A DNA stretch of 64,000 bases from Chondrilla cf. caribensis (taxonomy: Eukaryota > Porifera > Demospongiae > Chondrillida > Chondrillidae), in NCBI GenBank assembly GCA_964020155.1, contig OZ026553.1, forward strand, positions 3,928,509 through 3,992,508, written 5' to 3'. The position numbers and the translations under genes were made by a program. The notes below the pieces were generated by a model that did no database searches, was not told the DNA's origin, and worked only from the letters and a program-made list of their open reading frames with translations. Below are positions 47,879-60,400 of this stretch, piece after piece; the first letter of the stretch is position 1, and every line of letters begins with the position of its first letter.

Positions 47879-47920
47879 CTTTCTGGTGTTTCCCTTTAGG
47901 GCAGGATCCAACATCCGAAT
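47879..47920 (-). pseudogene. Small linker exon preceding the relic Death exon (copy 2)
   Basis: 42 nt, phase 1-1, same DSDVGSCPKGKHQK reading as 13900-13941. Confidence 0.5.
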
Positions 47921-48405
47921 CTATTGAAATAAAATTGAATCTAGTAATTCCATTTCTAAATACTCCCACAGACACAGTCATACATAAAAATAACAACAAA
48001 AGTGTGAAATTGGTCCATTAACTATGATATTATGTAACAATATGCATACGTATATCATCGTAAAAACTTCCCAACTTGAATAAGACATGCCTCAAACCAC
48101 AAGTTATGCGTCCCTTATAAGTACAGTGTTTTACAGAGGTCATACCACGTTGGTATAGATTACACATTGAGTGATTTGATTTTCAGCCATGTCATACAAA
48201 ATGTCTACAGTGACTCTTAAAGCCGCCCCGACAGATTCAATTCCAGTTAACATTACTGAGTGGAATGACTGTCTCATCTGTCTACTGACAGTTACTGATA
48301 GTGCGGCTTAGACTGAGTACCTGTAATTACACGTTTCGAATATTACTCTGATGTTAGCATACTGCTCAGAAACGCTAATTCCTCTATTATATCTACCAGC
48401 GACAG

Positions 48406-48505
48406 ACACACAAGCACCTGTCCCTCCAGATCTGCTGGTTCCTCCTTCAGAGGTCGCTGGGACAACGTCTTTATCCCCGCCACGCTTTCCTACTTTCCTT
48501 GGACT
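48406..48505 (+). CDS. Uncertain plus-strand exon, Pro-rich (copy 2)
   Basis: Equivalent of 14418-14517 with donor GGACT|GTAAGAATG. The phase that best joins the next exon (48752-48893) gives a different reading from the Pro-rich one, so the coding status is open. Confidence 0.25.
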
Positions 48506-48751
48506 GTAAGAATGAAATGGAAAACTCTTGTTCCAAGAACCACGTGTTGTAAACAACGTCCTCGGATCATAGTTTCAAGTTTTAAATTTGAACTCGGTGT
48601 TGAACTCAGGCCTTCCTCAATAACTCACGTGTTCGAGCCTTCTTGTATAATATAGAAAGACAGAGCCATCCAAATTATGGTCAGTGTTGCGTTTTATCTT
48701 GATCCACTTCATCGTATAAATGTATTGTTTCTTTTGATATTTCAACCATAG

Positions 48752-48893
48752 CCGGTCCACAAGAGGCTAATGACAAAGAAGAAACTGAAGACGAAGTAGA
48801 AGCGTCCATTGCCGCACTGGGTCAGAATACGAACGAGGAGCAGAATAAGGAAATGCCACTATCCCCCCTTTCTTACAATGTTTCTCGATCAAG
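48752..48893 (+). CDS. Uncertain acidic exon (copy 2)
   Basis: Between tttcaaccatag| and ATCAAG|GTGAGC, open as GPQEANDKEETEDEVEASIA, then ALGQNTNEEQNKEMP. The upstream pyrimidine tract is good. Copy 1 (about 14772-14915) has a net two-base loss and a changed donor. Product unknown. Confidence 0.38.
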
Positions 48894-50021
48894 GTGAGCA
48901 TGTGCAGTGTAGCTCAAGGGTAAAATGGTATGCCACTTGGACTTGGTAGTCTAGTGTCCTTCTGACATTGAACTATCGAAACAAGTTCCTGTCAACCTTG
49001 TCTCCATAGGCAGGCATTGGAGTTCTGTAAGTTCGGTGGCCATTTTGTCGTGACATGCCCCCTGACTCAATGATAACATTGTGCAAAGTGTGTACGGTCT
49101 ATGACATATTCGTTTGCATATGGCAATCGTTTGTATAGTGCAATTGATTTGGGGGATAGGGTATACAGTCTGAGATACAGCAGGGTGGTGTATCCTGTTC
49201 CAGCCATACCCTTGAAAACACTAGTACGTGCTGGTCATATTTTTTTATGTTTTTCCAGCAATTGGAATTGTTCTGTTAATTAACATGGCTAGTTAGCAGA
49301 CTGTAGTGGTGACCATACTCTAACCCATGCTACGTACATAGTATTACCCATTACAGCAGGTATCATCTAAGAGACTTGGAATTTCGATTTGTGTCTTAGA
49401 TGTGGTTTTACTTCAGCATAGTAGAAACTTCTCCATTGTTGTTAAGATGTGTTTGTCCATACCTTGAAAGGCAACATGACACTGAATCTGTACTTCTTAT
49501 CAGAAATACTTACTATTAGTACTGGTTGACATCGTGTACATTGAGCTGTATTTATGTATTTATTGTCTTCACATGTAGGTACAATGGAAAGAGAAGGCAT
49601 TGAAGAAGAACAAAACTGAACCTGTAGTATGGTGCATTGGAACATTGTACTTGTTTATATGTGTCAATGAATCTGTGGCACGACCGTTTCAAATAATCAT
49701 GACATTTACAAATGTGGACACATGTACGTACGTATAATGAGTGAATCAAAGCGATTGCCTCCAAGTATGACAGTGCACGATATGCACTTATATACAGTGC
49801 ATGAAACAAAATATTATTATTATGGTCCATATAATAAGACCATTATGATCAAAGCCTTAAGGCCACAGTATAAATAAATGTACACGATGTCATGCACGAT
49901 TGATAAAATTAATCTGAACAATGATAATATGTACTCAACATCCACATACAATAAATGCAAACAAAATACTGTACACATTGTGTTGTAACATGCAGTAAGG
50001 TTGACCATGACAAGAAAAATG
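48894..50021. other. Non-coding intergenic DNA
   Basis: Follows copy 1 (14930-16456) with deletions. A minus open piece at about 49463-49545 reads CQPVLIVSISDKKYRFSV, as in copy 1. Nothing else supported. Confidence 0.35.
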
Positions 50022-50320
50022 TCATTTCTTCCACTGATCTTCACTCCATGTTGGATCTTTGATGGCTTTATTTTCCAAATCTTTTGCAATGTTTGTACCA
50101 AAGGTAGCTTCTACTTGTTGTAGTAGGAACCTCCATGTTGAAGGGTAGGGCTTTCCAGAGAGACCGTCCCTCCAGTACTGCAGGGCTAGTAGACCACCAA
50201 GTGGATCTGTACGGTAAGCCTGCACTCGGTCAACAGGAACTCCTAGGTTAACAGCCAGAAACTGCCAAAGTGGTTTCAGCAGCAGAACAATATTGAGACC
50301 GACATCTGATGGAGTCAGAC
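50022..50320 (-). CDS. DDR3 distal Death-domain terminal exon
   Basis: 299 nt, phase 1 to TGA, orthologous in position and sequence to DDR2 exon 20 (YRTDPLGGLLALQYWRDG, TWRFLLQQVEATFGTNIA). It would be used if the proximal exon is skipped. Confidence 0.75.
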
Positions 50321-53300
50321 CTGTGATGATGGAAACAGAAATGTAATATTATTGATGTATGCTCAATGAAGCATGTCGGAATGGGAAGACTGCATGTCGG
50401 AATATAACTATCCCTATATCAATTGCAGTGATACACAGTATAGTGTCTGCAGCTGTTGATATAGGGATTGTTATATTCCTGGACCAACAGTCTTCTCATT
50501 CCAACATGCTGCTCACTCCGACGGTGTTCTCATTCCACTCATCCCTACCTTGTTCTCTCCCTTTTTTGCTTGTCCGTATACGTATATCCTTTTTCATTTG
50601 TTAAATGATTTATTATGCTTAATGGATTATAATAATTTAATGTAGTAATTATTAATGTAGAAGACATTCTTTATTATATATCAGTACAATATCAATATTA
50701 TTATACGTACTTTATAGTAATATATACTATTATAATAATCTTATTGATATTATGGTATGTAGGGACTAGATAATTATAATAATAATAATATTATATATGC
50801 CTATATGCATGTATTGCACACTAGCTAATGCTGCATATCGATATTATTGTACTTTTTATGATCAATAAATATAATTTAAAATTCAATTTTACATAGATCT
50901 ATTTGAACTACGCATATTATTGTATGAATTTAAAAATAATGTTACTACTGTACTTTGCTAAGCACCAACAATATTAGTACCATATATTATACTGACAAAA
51001 ATAACACAGTGTTGTCAAGTACTACTCCAAGCTGGGTTGCTCCGGACTTCCTTCTCCAGGGCATCAGCCACATTAGGTCCTTTGGATTCTTTCAATGTTT
51101 TGAACAGAAACCCCCATGTTGGAGGAAACAGATCTCCAGACTTGCCATCCCTCCAGTATCCTAGAGCCAGTAGTCCACCGAGAGGCTTAGACTCCCAAGC
51201 CTGAACTTGTGCAATTGGCACACCCAAACGGATAGCCAAAGAGTACCAATCTGGAAACTTATCTAATACACCTTGGAGGCCAGCGTCTGATGGTGTTTTA
51301 TCTATACAGACAACACACAACCACAATTTAATTATGCATGCATTAGATATAATAAGTTACTGCTAAGCCTAATACCTCAGTATGTAATTTCACTCAACAA
51401 TCTGTGATATCTACCATTGTCTAATGATAGCATGTGTTGGTATCAATCCTGCCCTGTCTGAATACCTGTCCTCTACACTAGTGATGCTAGCCCATGTTCA
51501 TTGTTGATGCACAGTACTACATGTTCCAATTACACCAGTATATGTTCCCATTGTGTACAGGGTTTACTATATAAACACCTCACTAGTGTATCCTGCGTTG
51601 GTTCTATGTTCTACTAGTGTGCAGTGTGTCCCTTATATGTACCCATAGTGTATGCGGACTGCCAACTACATCTTTCCCCTAGATTAGCATACCAGCTATG
51701 TACGTGTTCCCCTGATGTGAAGTGTCAGTTACACACTGGCCTATGGCTACTTTTACTGTAGAGGACACACTACATGTTCCTCAGGTGGCATATGATGTCC
51801 ACAACACACAATTCCCTCAAACTGCACACATTTATTCTCACTTTGAAAATTATTGGTTTCCTGCTCTAGAGACACAGACTCTACATTAAATTGAAAGGAA
51901 CAGATTAATCATAATAGTAACAGTTTTATGTATCTGAAGGCCGGGGGTTGATTGTCATTCCCCTAAGGATGTGAAACGTTCTCAACATGTAATCTCCAAT
52001 AAAACCTACCTCCTCTATTGATACCTGCTGACTCTTGTGTTCCCACACCAGGAGATACTGGAGATAATGACAGTAGAACAATGGTTATTAACATGTCAGT
52101 AATCCAATGTGTGCACACACTATATCAAATACACTGTGACACATGTATTTAAATACAACATGTGAACACAGTCATACACTACATAAGTATGCATTCAAAT
52201 ACTAATAATGTACAAGTATGACCACATACAACCACAAATGTTATGTAGAATGTTTAGCTTATTATTTTTGAACAGGAAAAGGACTATTTTATAGTATTAC
52301 ACACAATGTCATATAATATGCCCAATAGAGAGTACTGTAGCCATGTATGGTGATGGTGCACCCAGTGAAGGGAGTTCGAGGTTACTATAATAGTTCCTAT
52401 ATGTATTATACAGTACATTATCCGAAATATACATAAAATACACATGCACAGATACACTAGATGTTTGTGTACTTACAAGCACAAACTGACTCACCTGGTA
52501 CTTCCTCTACGACATCCTCAGCTTTGACCGAATAACAAAGGTTTTCACCATCAATCCCTGCAATGATTAGCTTTGCAACTGTACACAGAGCACGGCAGTC
52601 ACTGTGACAGTTATTCTGTGTAACATCAACTAAGAATGACGGAGGATAGACTCCCTCTTCTACAGCCATTTTCATTTTCTTTTTGGTATTGTGAGTGCCA
52701 TAACGGACATCAGCTTTCCTGATCTGTGAAGAAGCAATTACAACCATTACAATAAATGAACTACAGGACCAATCTTTTGTTTCAACTCACTTGTGGTGAC
52801 ACTAGATAAGCACCCCAACATTTACCATGTGATTCACTAAGCTGTCCTCTTATTACTTGCTTCTTGAACTTGAAGGTCACACAGTGTTTAAAACACCTTC
52901 TCCAATGTTTCCAATACTTGTTGAGAACCTGTAGTGTAGAGGATATTTCAAAGTTAGCCAACTGTATACCAAATCAAAGTACATACACATCATACACAAT
53001 AAACACTGTACCTTTAGCCAATACGGAATATTGTAAATAATGGCCACCCTCAGCAGACGATTGCTCCCTTCCACCTTCTCCCAGGCACTAGCACAGTAAC
53101 TAGATGGGATCTTCTCCTTCATGGCTAGTCCTAGTAGACTGCAGTGTCCCGATAGCTCCACAGAACCAAATGTGTCATGTAGTAATGTACACTCAGGCTC
53201 CATGGCTGTGAATGTGTACATCTGTTCACCCTCTGGAAGAACATGTGGGGAAATGACAAAAGAGACATCTTCTTCAAGATGACCATGATCTCCAGCTATC

Positions 53301-56300
53301 CAATGAGGAATGTGGAACTTCAGGGATTTGGTGACTTTGGGGTGGTCAAACCAGACATAGACCACTAGACTGGCTAGCCTGTAACCACTTGGAAGAGCAA
53401 AGGGACCATCGAGGATGATGCCATATCTCACCTCCAGTGAGTCACTGCTAATGGCACTAGCTGGCACCTCCATACGAAATGCTCTGTTGTCAACATCACT
53501 GCATTCAGGTGAGGCTGGCTCCAGCAGGAATTTCCCTCCATTCTGTGTAATGTGGAGGGTCTGAATACCAAATGGAATCCAGCACTGGTCCAGTAAATGA
53601 GATTCATGATCTTCAGTGGAGGATATGAATAGAATATACAGAATATAAGACTAATTAGTGTACTTATAACAGTTACTACATTTATAAATGATAAAGCATC
53701 CACATATTCATACAATACGTACATTTGAATGCATACTCACCATGATCTGGTCCTGGATCTCTTCTAGGAGGATCTGAACTACCACCAGAACTGGGAGTTG
53801 GGTCCTACACAAGATGAAGGACAAGATGTTATGTGTAAATAATCATTATTGTAAAAAGTGTCAAGTATATATGTCAATTATAGACTATAGCTAGTAGTTG
53901 TCAGATTGGCTCTTATCTTCAGGATTGGTGCACTTTTATGTGTAGCATAATTAACTTACTAATGATTTAGGACTTCCAGTCATTAAGGTAGGTTGATCTG
54001 TTGAACTAACTGTCTTTACTTTGAATGGTTGTGATGGTGGTGGAAGGTCATCATATTCAGGAAATGAGACGGATCCATATCCTGAGTTGTGTGTGCTAGA
54101 TCCATATCCTGAGCTGTGTGAAGTAGATCCATATCCTGAGCTGTGTGTAGTAGATCCATATCCTGAGCTCAGTGTACTAGATCCATATCCTGAGCTCAGT
54201 GTACTAGATCCATCTCCTGAAGCAAACTACGCAAATAGATATCGTGATTGATCTCATGAGTACTGAAGTGTACAAAACAAAACAATAACAAATCAAACTA
54301 TACAATATAGTACTGATACTATTGCTACGTATGCTATTGTTCTACTAATAGTAAAACAATAGCATAATAGTAGTAATATGGGATGTGCATGCAGAATGAA
54401 AACCATAGAATCCTGATACGTAGTTTGGATGACTGTGTCACTGAATATGTATTAACTTCATTGAATACTACATTGGGCTTCAAATTGACATCATATCAAT
54501 ACAAATTTGTTCATTTACTTATTAAATTATATTAATGCGAACAAGAACGAGGCATACATATTAAGGCATATGCATGTTCTGTATTTACCTTCATTAATCG
54601 GCTATTAGATACCTTAGTCAATCTCTTCAGTTCATCTCTCCATTGCGGAAATAAAAACAATTTATCACATTCCTCTTTTGACAACCTATCTCTCCAGTAA
54701 TATTCAGTTAGCACTACATATGGTGGAAAAATACAACAACAACAAAAATCACTGAGTCAGATAACATATTAACACAAATACTGTAACTGTCAACAGGTTA
54801 AAAGAGACAATACAATTCAGCTGCCATGAAGTCCGGCCATTTGTCCTCCATGATTAAGTGCATTTTGGGCTTCTAATTTTAGGAGCTGATCCCAACTATT
54901 CCCATTGTCAATTACAACATCAACAACAAAGTGGCTGAAGTAATAATATTAAATCCACGATAAGACATAATCTGTTTTGCCAAATGCTATTATATCCAGT
55001 AAAGAACTGAACTGGTAAATAGATTAAGTCGTCTCATGTTTTACACATTGCACTGTGAATTTACATGTCCTTTTGCTAATCATTCAAGGCTTTGTAGCTA
55101 TAGCATTGGGCGCCATGTACATACTTTTGTATCAGTTTATCCAATTTTGCTAGTTGTACCGTATGCGCGGAAATTTTCGCAGTACTAAACTTTCGCGGTT
55201 TTTGCGGAACGCCTGGTCATCCGCGAAAGTTTAATCTGCGAATTATTATGGTACTGACGATTACGTAGTATAATAAAATGGCCGTCTATTTTCGACGTAT
55301 AGTGCACGTTGCAAAACACGACTACAATAGAACAAAGGAAGATAGGTTTGTGTTAGTTTAAATAACTTATTTGTTATTGGCTGAAAAAAGCATTGACCCA
55401 AGATTCAAGTATTTTTCTTCATCCTGATTTTCGATAAGATGTCGACAGCTACAGCATAGGGTAGTCTGGCGTAGCCGACCCTTGATCCGCCATTTTATTT
55501 TATCAAGGGTCGGCTACGCCAGACTAAGCATAGGGATCTTCTCTATTAGCGATTTCCGAGCGCAATGAAGTACCTCTCTTTCGAGAGGCGTACATGATAC
55601 ATATTAAACATGAAAACCACGGATAAAGCTCTCTAACTCAAACATTTTAAACTGAAAAATAATAAATTTGATTTGGCCCTCAACCGCGAAAACAAAATCC
55701 GCGAAAATCCTCAAAGTTATGCAACCGCAAAAGTTTAGTACCACGAAAATTTCCACACATACAGTATCATACTGCATTGTTTTGTAGAGACAATTGAGCC
55801 AACTATTGGATGTGAATCACAATTACAAAACAGGTCAGTAGCAGTCTGCTTGACTCTTGCAAATTTGATTGATGTGTCAAGAATTGAATGCTACAGATAT
55901 GTATTTATAATAATAAATATTATACTTAGATATACATACATAGTTGAAACGTACAGTGACACGAGCACCAAGATTACTTGCCTCGCTTTTTAGCCCAGCA
56001 ACAATGTAGGATTTATGCACTGCCACTTGGTTCTATATGTTATCTATAGCGTTATACCCAGTACATTCTGACTGTATACACATTCCTGCATGTTGGTGTC
56101 TTTGAAGTTAACAATACCAGAAATTAAAAATTACACAAGTTGTGTACGAACGTGAATAGAGCTCCAAATTAATGAGTACAACAATTATTATGCAATTATA
56201 CCATTTTAGGTGAAATTGTATTCCCACACTACCGACTCAGAGGTGAAGATTACATTAAAACATTGACCACTAACTCACTTCCTATTTTCTCTCCCAGTTC

Positions 56301-57387
56301 ATGTATCACGCCAACAGCCATCAATCCATCAGTAATATCCTGATGAACAGGATTACCAGTCCTCACAACATTCCATTCTACATCTTTCATTTTCTTTGGT
56401 AGTACTCTTGAACACAACTCACTTACATCTAGCAATTGTGTGTGTAATAAGAACATCATTAGAATTATAATGTGTACAGTATAAGTGCTTATATCCCAGT
56501 TAGAGACAATATTAAAGGTGCTACTGTGTGTCTCAATACTGTACGTACAATTTAAGACACCTTATAGTCCAATACAAGGTGGTTCCCACAAGCTCAACAA
56601 ACCCCATACCTACAGACTAGTATTGGGAGGATTCATTGATTTATATATCAAGCTTCATGTCCAATTTGAATATCACTAGCGACGGCAAACTGATTAGTCA
56701 CTGAAAGTAATCCGGGGACTATACCAACTTGATTATTTACAGTGATTAATCAATTTATCAATCCATTACTTTATACTCATATTTGAGAGGAAAGTACAAT
56801 CCATTCTCAGCACTATTACAGACCTGTCATAGATCATCAATAATACACTGCATACACTCACTTTGAAACTTGATAATCAATTTGTCTTCAGTGGTTTCAG
56901 CCACCAGTGAATACCTATCCCCACGAAGAAGCAGTACACCCAACACACCAGAGACAACCTGCATTGCAGCAGTGCTAGTAGAGACCTCCACTGTAGTACT
57001 TCTTTTCCCTCCAAACACTTGATGAATGGCCTTTGATCCAGCTAAAGGTGACCACATCATGAGGTGACAAACACTAAACAAACATCATTACACAGTGAAC
57101 ATCTCACCTCTCACACATTTAGCTTCCTTCTTCATGCCATGCTCCTCAAACACTTTAGCCGTTTCCAGTGATATCTCCAGTGGTCGAGGACATTGGTGTA
57201 CAAAGATGTCCACAAACATCCCCCATGTATTTTCATTCTCTTTTCCAACAAATAATTTATCTGCCAGTAGATGTTTCTTCAGGAGTTTAGATACAACTAG
57301 ACAATTATAGGGAAGTGAGTAACATGATGATAATTGTACATGCATATTTGGGAAAATTGCAGTTATAGCTGGAAGGTCACAAGTGCA

Positions 57388-57474
<87 letters not shown>

Positions 57475-60400
57475 ACATACACACACACACAAATTTACGT
57501 ACATATACACATGGTATTATTTAAATAATAGGTACAATAGGCCTGCATGGGAAGTATTAAACTGTCCATCTCCCCACCCAACACACCACATATTATACAT
57601 ACTGTATTGTCATGTACATTAGCTGGAGTAAACAAAGATGTTGGTATATATGTGTACATACACACGTCAGAATTCTGTGACTATGGAAATATTGTAGTGG
57701 ATATAGACACAATTGCTGTATTGTTAATGAGGGCAAGGTTGGTGTCAACAATTAAGATAAAGAGTTTGTACCCACTACAGCCCTTCCAGAGGTACATCAT
57801 ATTTACTATGTGGTGTGTTTACATACTATAATGTTTACAAACCACCCACACAGTTGCATTGTTATGGTGGATGCAATACCTTGCCGTGTTATAGCCCAGG
57901 TAGTAGTGAGCCTTTGATCCACCCACACAACATATCACATATACGTATCCTGTACATTGCCTAGATTATGGATGTTCACAATAAAATTGTCCTACCTTTC
58001 ATTAACGTCATTTCTTCCGCCCCAGTGAAGCCACTCTTCTGCAAGATGTCAACAATTCTTGTCATCACTGAGGGCTCTTTTGTACATGAAATGGCACAAA
58101 TGTGATTCAAAACAATCAACCAGTGGACTCCCTCCCAGGTCTTCTGTACTTCTCCAACTTCTTCTTTGGAAATCAATCCTTCTTGACACATATCACCAAG
58201 TGCTATGTAGAAGAAGGGGACGTAAGTAGTAATAACAACAACCAAAATAAGAAGAATAACAAGGAGAACAAGAAGTAGGAATAATACTGCAATACATGCT
58301 ACATGTTCCTCTTGTGTACAGGGTTGGCATGTGCAGTGTGTGCATGTCTGTTCAACATTAATTAGGGAAATACACCACATTCATCATTGAAAAATTTATC
58401 AAGAAATGATGGATATGCACACAGTGTTACATGCATGTATACACGCACAGACATACATATACACAGATGTACATATAGTGTACAGTACGTACAGATGGAC
58501 TGTACACATACATGTCATTATACACACACGTCAGAGATCTGTAAATCTGGAAGGATTGTAGTGGGTATTGATACAAATGTTATATATACTTCATTAGGGC
58601 AAGGGTCAGTGTTAAAAATGGAGATGAAGTGTCTGTTATTATGTGGGATGTTTACACTTGAAATAATACAATTTTGTAAATCAACCACCCACACAGTTGT
58701 ATTATTATGGCTGATACAATGAGGTGCTATGGTATTATTCGAAAATAGGTACAATATGTCCGCATGGGAAGTATTAAACTGTCCTTCTCCCCACACAACA
58801 CACCACATATTATACATACTGTATTGTCATGTACATTGGCTGGAGTACACAAAGATGTTGGCATACATGTCAGAGCTCTGTGACTATGGAAATATTGTAG
58901 TGGATATAGACACAATTACTGTAATGTTAAAGAGGGCAAGGTTGGTGTCAACAATTAAGATAAAGAGTGTGTACCCACTACAGCCCTCCAGAGGTATTTC
59001 ATATTTAAAACGTGGTGTGTTTACATACTAGCTATAGTGCAAGGCCGTACTGCAAATACTGCAAGGATGAATATCCATTGTTATTTTACTCTCTCTTGTT
59101 AAATGAAATCAAAACATTCACTTGAATCGAAGATTTGAGATACATTGCATTCACTTGAATCGAAGATTTGAGATACATTGCATTGCTTTGTGACGCCATG
59201 TTGCAACTTTTACAACTTTTGAACAACCTGAGTAAAATGGCGGTCAACATGTGGCAAGTAGTGGAAAATTGAAGATAAAGTTAGCTATATCAAATGAGGA
59301 AGAGGAACGCCACTAACATTGATTAGAATGAATTGAACTAGCTATAGGAGAGAAGGAGTGAGTAGGCAAGGCGAAGATTTAAAGATTGACTCTGAAGACG
59401 ATGGCGGCGAGTGGAGACTCCTACACGAATTTAGCAAATCGCTGTCCACTGAACAGACTTTTAATGCTCGACAATGTAGAAACAAGCTTTCTATGCCTCT
59501 CATGCAATCCTTTCTCTTTTTTTGACTTTTGTCCCATCATGTCCTAGACTTCGTCTTGCGTGAATTGGGACCAGACCTTGCCAGGGCAGTGAACACCCGG
59601 TGACTATTTGTCACCTCACGTAACCCCGGAGTCCGAGGCTTCTTTTTTGTATCACATTTGTTGTTCTTTGATTTGAATAATAATGTGTTTCTCACCCCTT
59701 ACGTGACAAAATGGCCACCAACACGTCCGCTTCTCTAAGCCTTCTGGAGGATATTCCAGATGCACCTCATCAGCCCGAACTAGTTGTACTTCCCCAAAGA
59801 TCATTTGACGTGACTAAAATCGATAAGCGTTCGTTCCAATCAAAGTGGTTCAACACGTGGAAATGGTTGCATTACATTGTAAGTGAGGATATTGCATACT
59901 GTCATATACGTGTGCTAAAGCTGTGAAAGAAAAGTAAATACTAGCTTCTGATAAATCTTTGTCCGAGTCACCGTTTGTTTCGGGTGGTTTTTCAGATTGA
60001 AAGGATACCAGTAGGTGTTTTACGTGAAATGAAGAGTCTGGCTTGCATAAAAAGGCCGTTGATCTCGTAATTGTGATTTGAAAGACGTCGAAGAGATGGT
60101 GTGCTCCTCTATAGCTGACTAAAAGCGAGAAAATTGTCTTCATCTCATGAAATTCACTCAAAATATCTTGCCAGACAAGGTATTCCTTTGCGTGGTGAAT
60201 AATACACAGATAATATACCAGCCCACAAATACAGAATGAAATCATCTCAATAATGTGATTGCATGTAGCTAGGGAGATTGCTAGTTCTATTATAGAAACT
60301 CCCAGTTTTTCTGCATTAAGGCTGATGAGGTAACTGACGTGTCTAACAATGAGTAAGTTGTAATTCTGGAGACCTTCCTACGGGCCTGCTATAATGTTTA

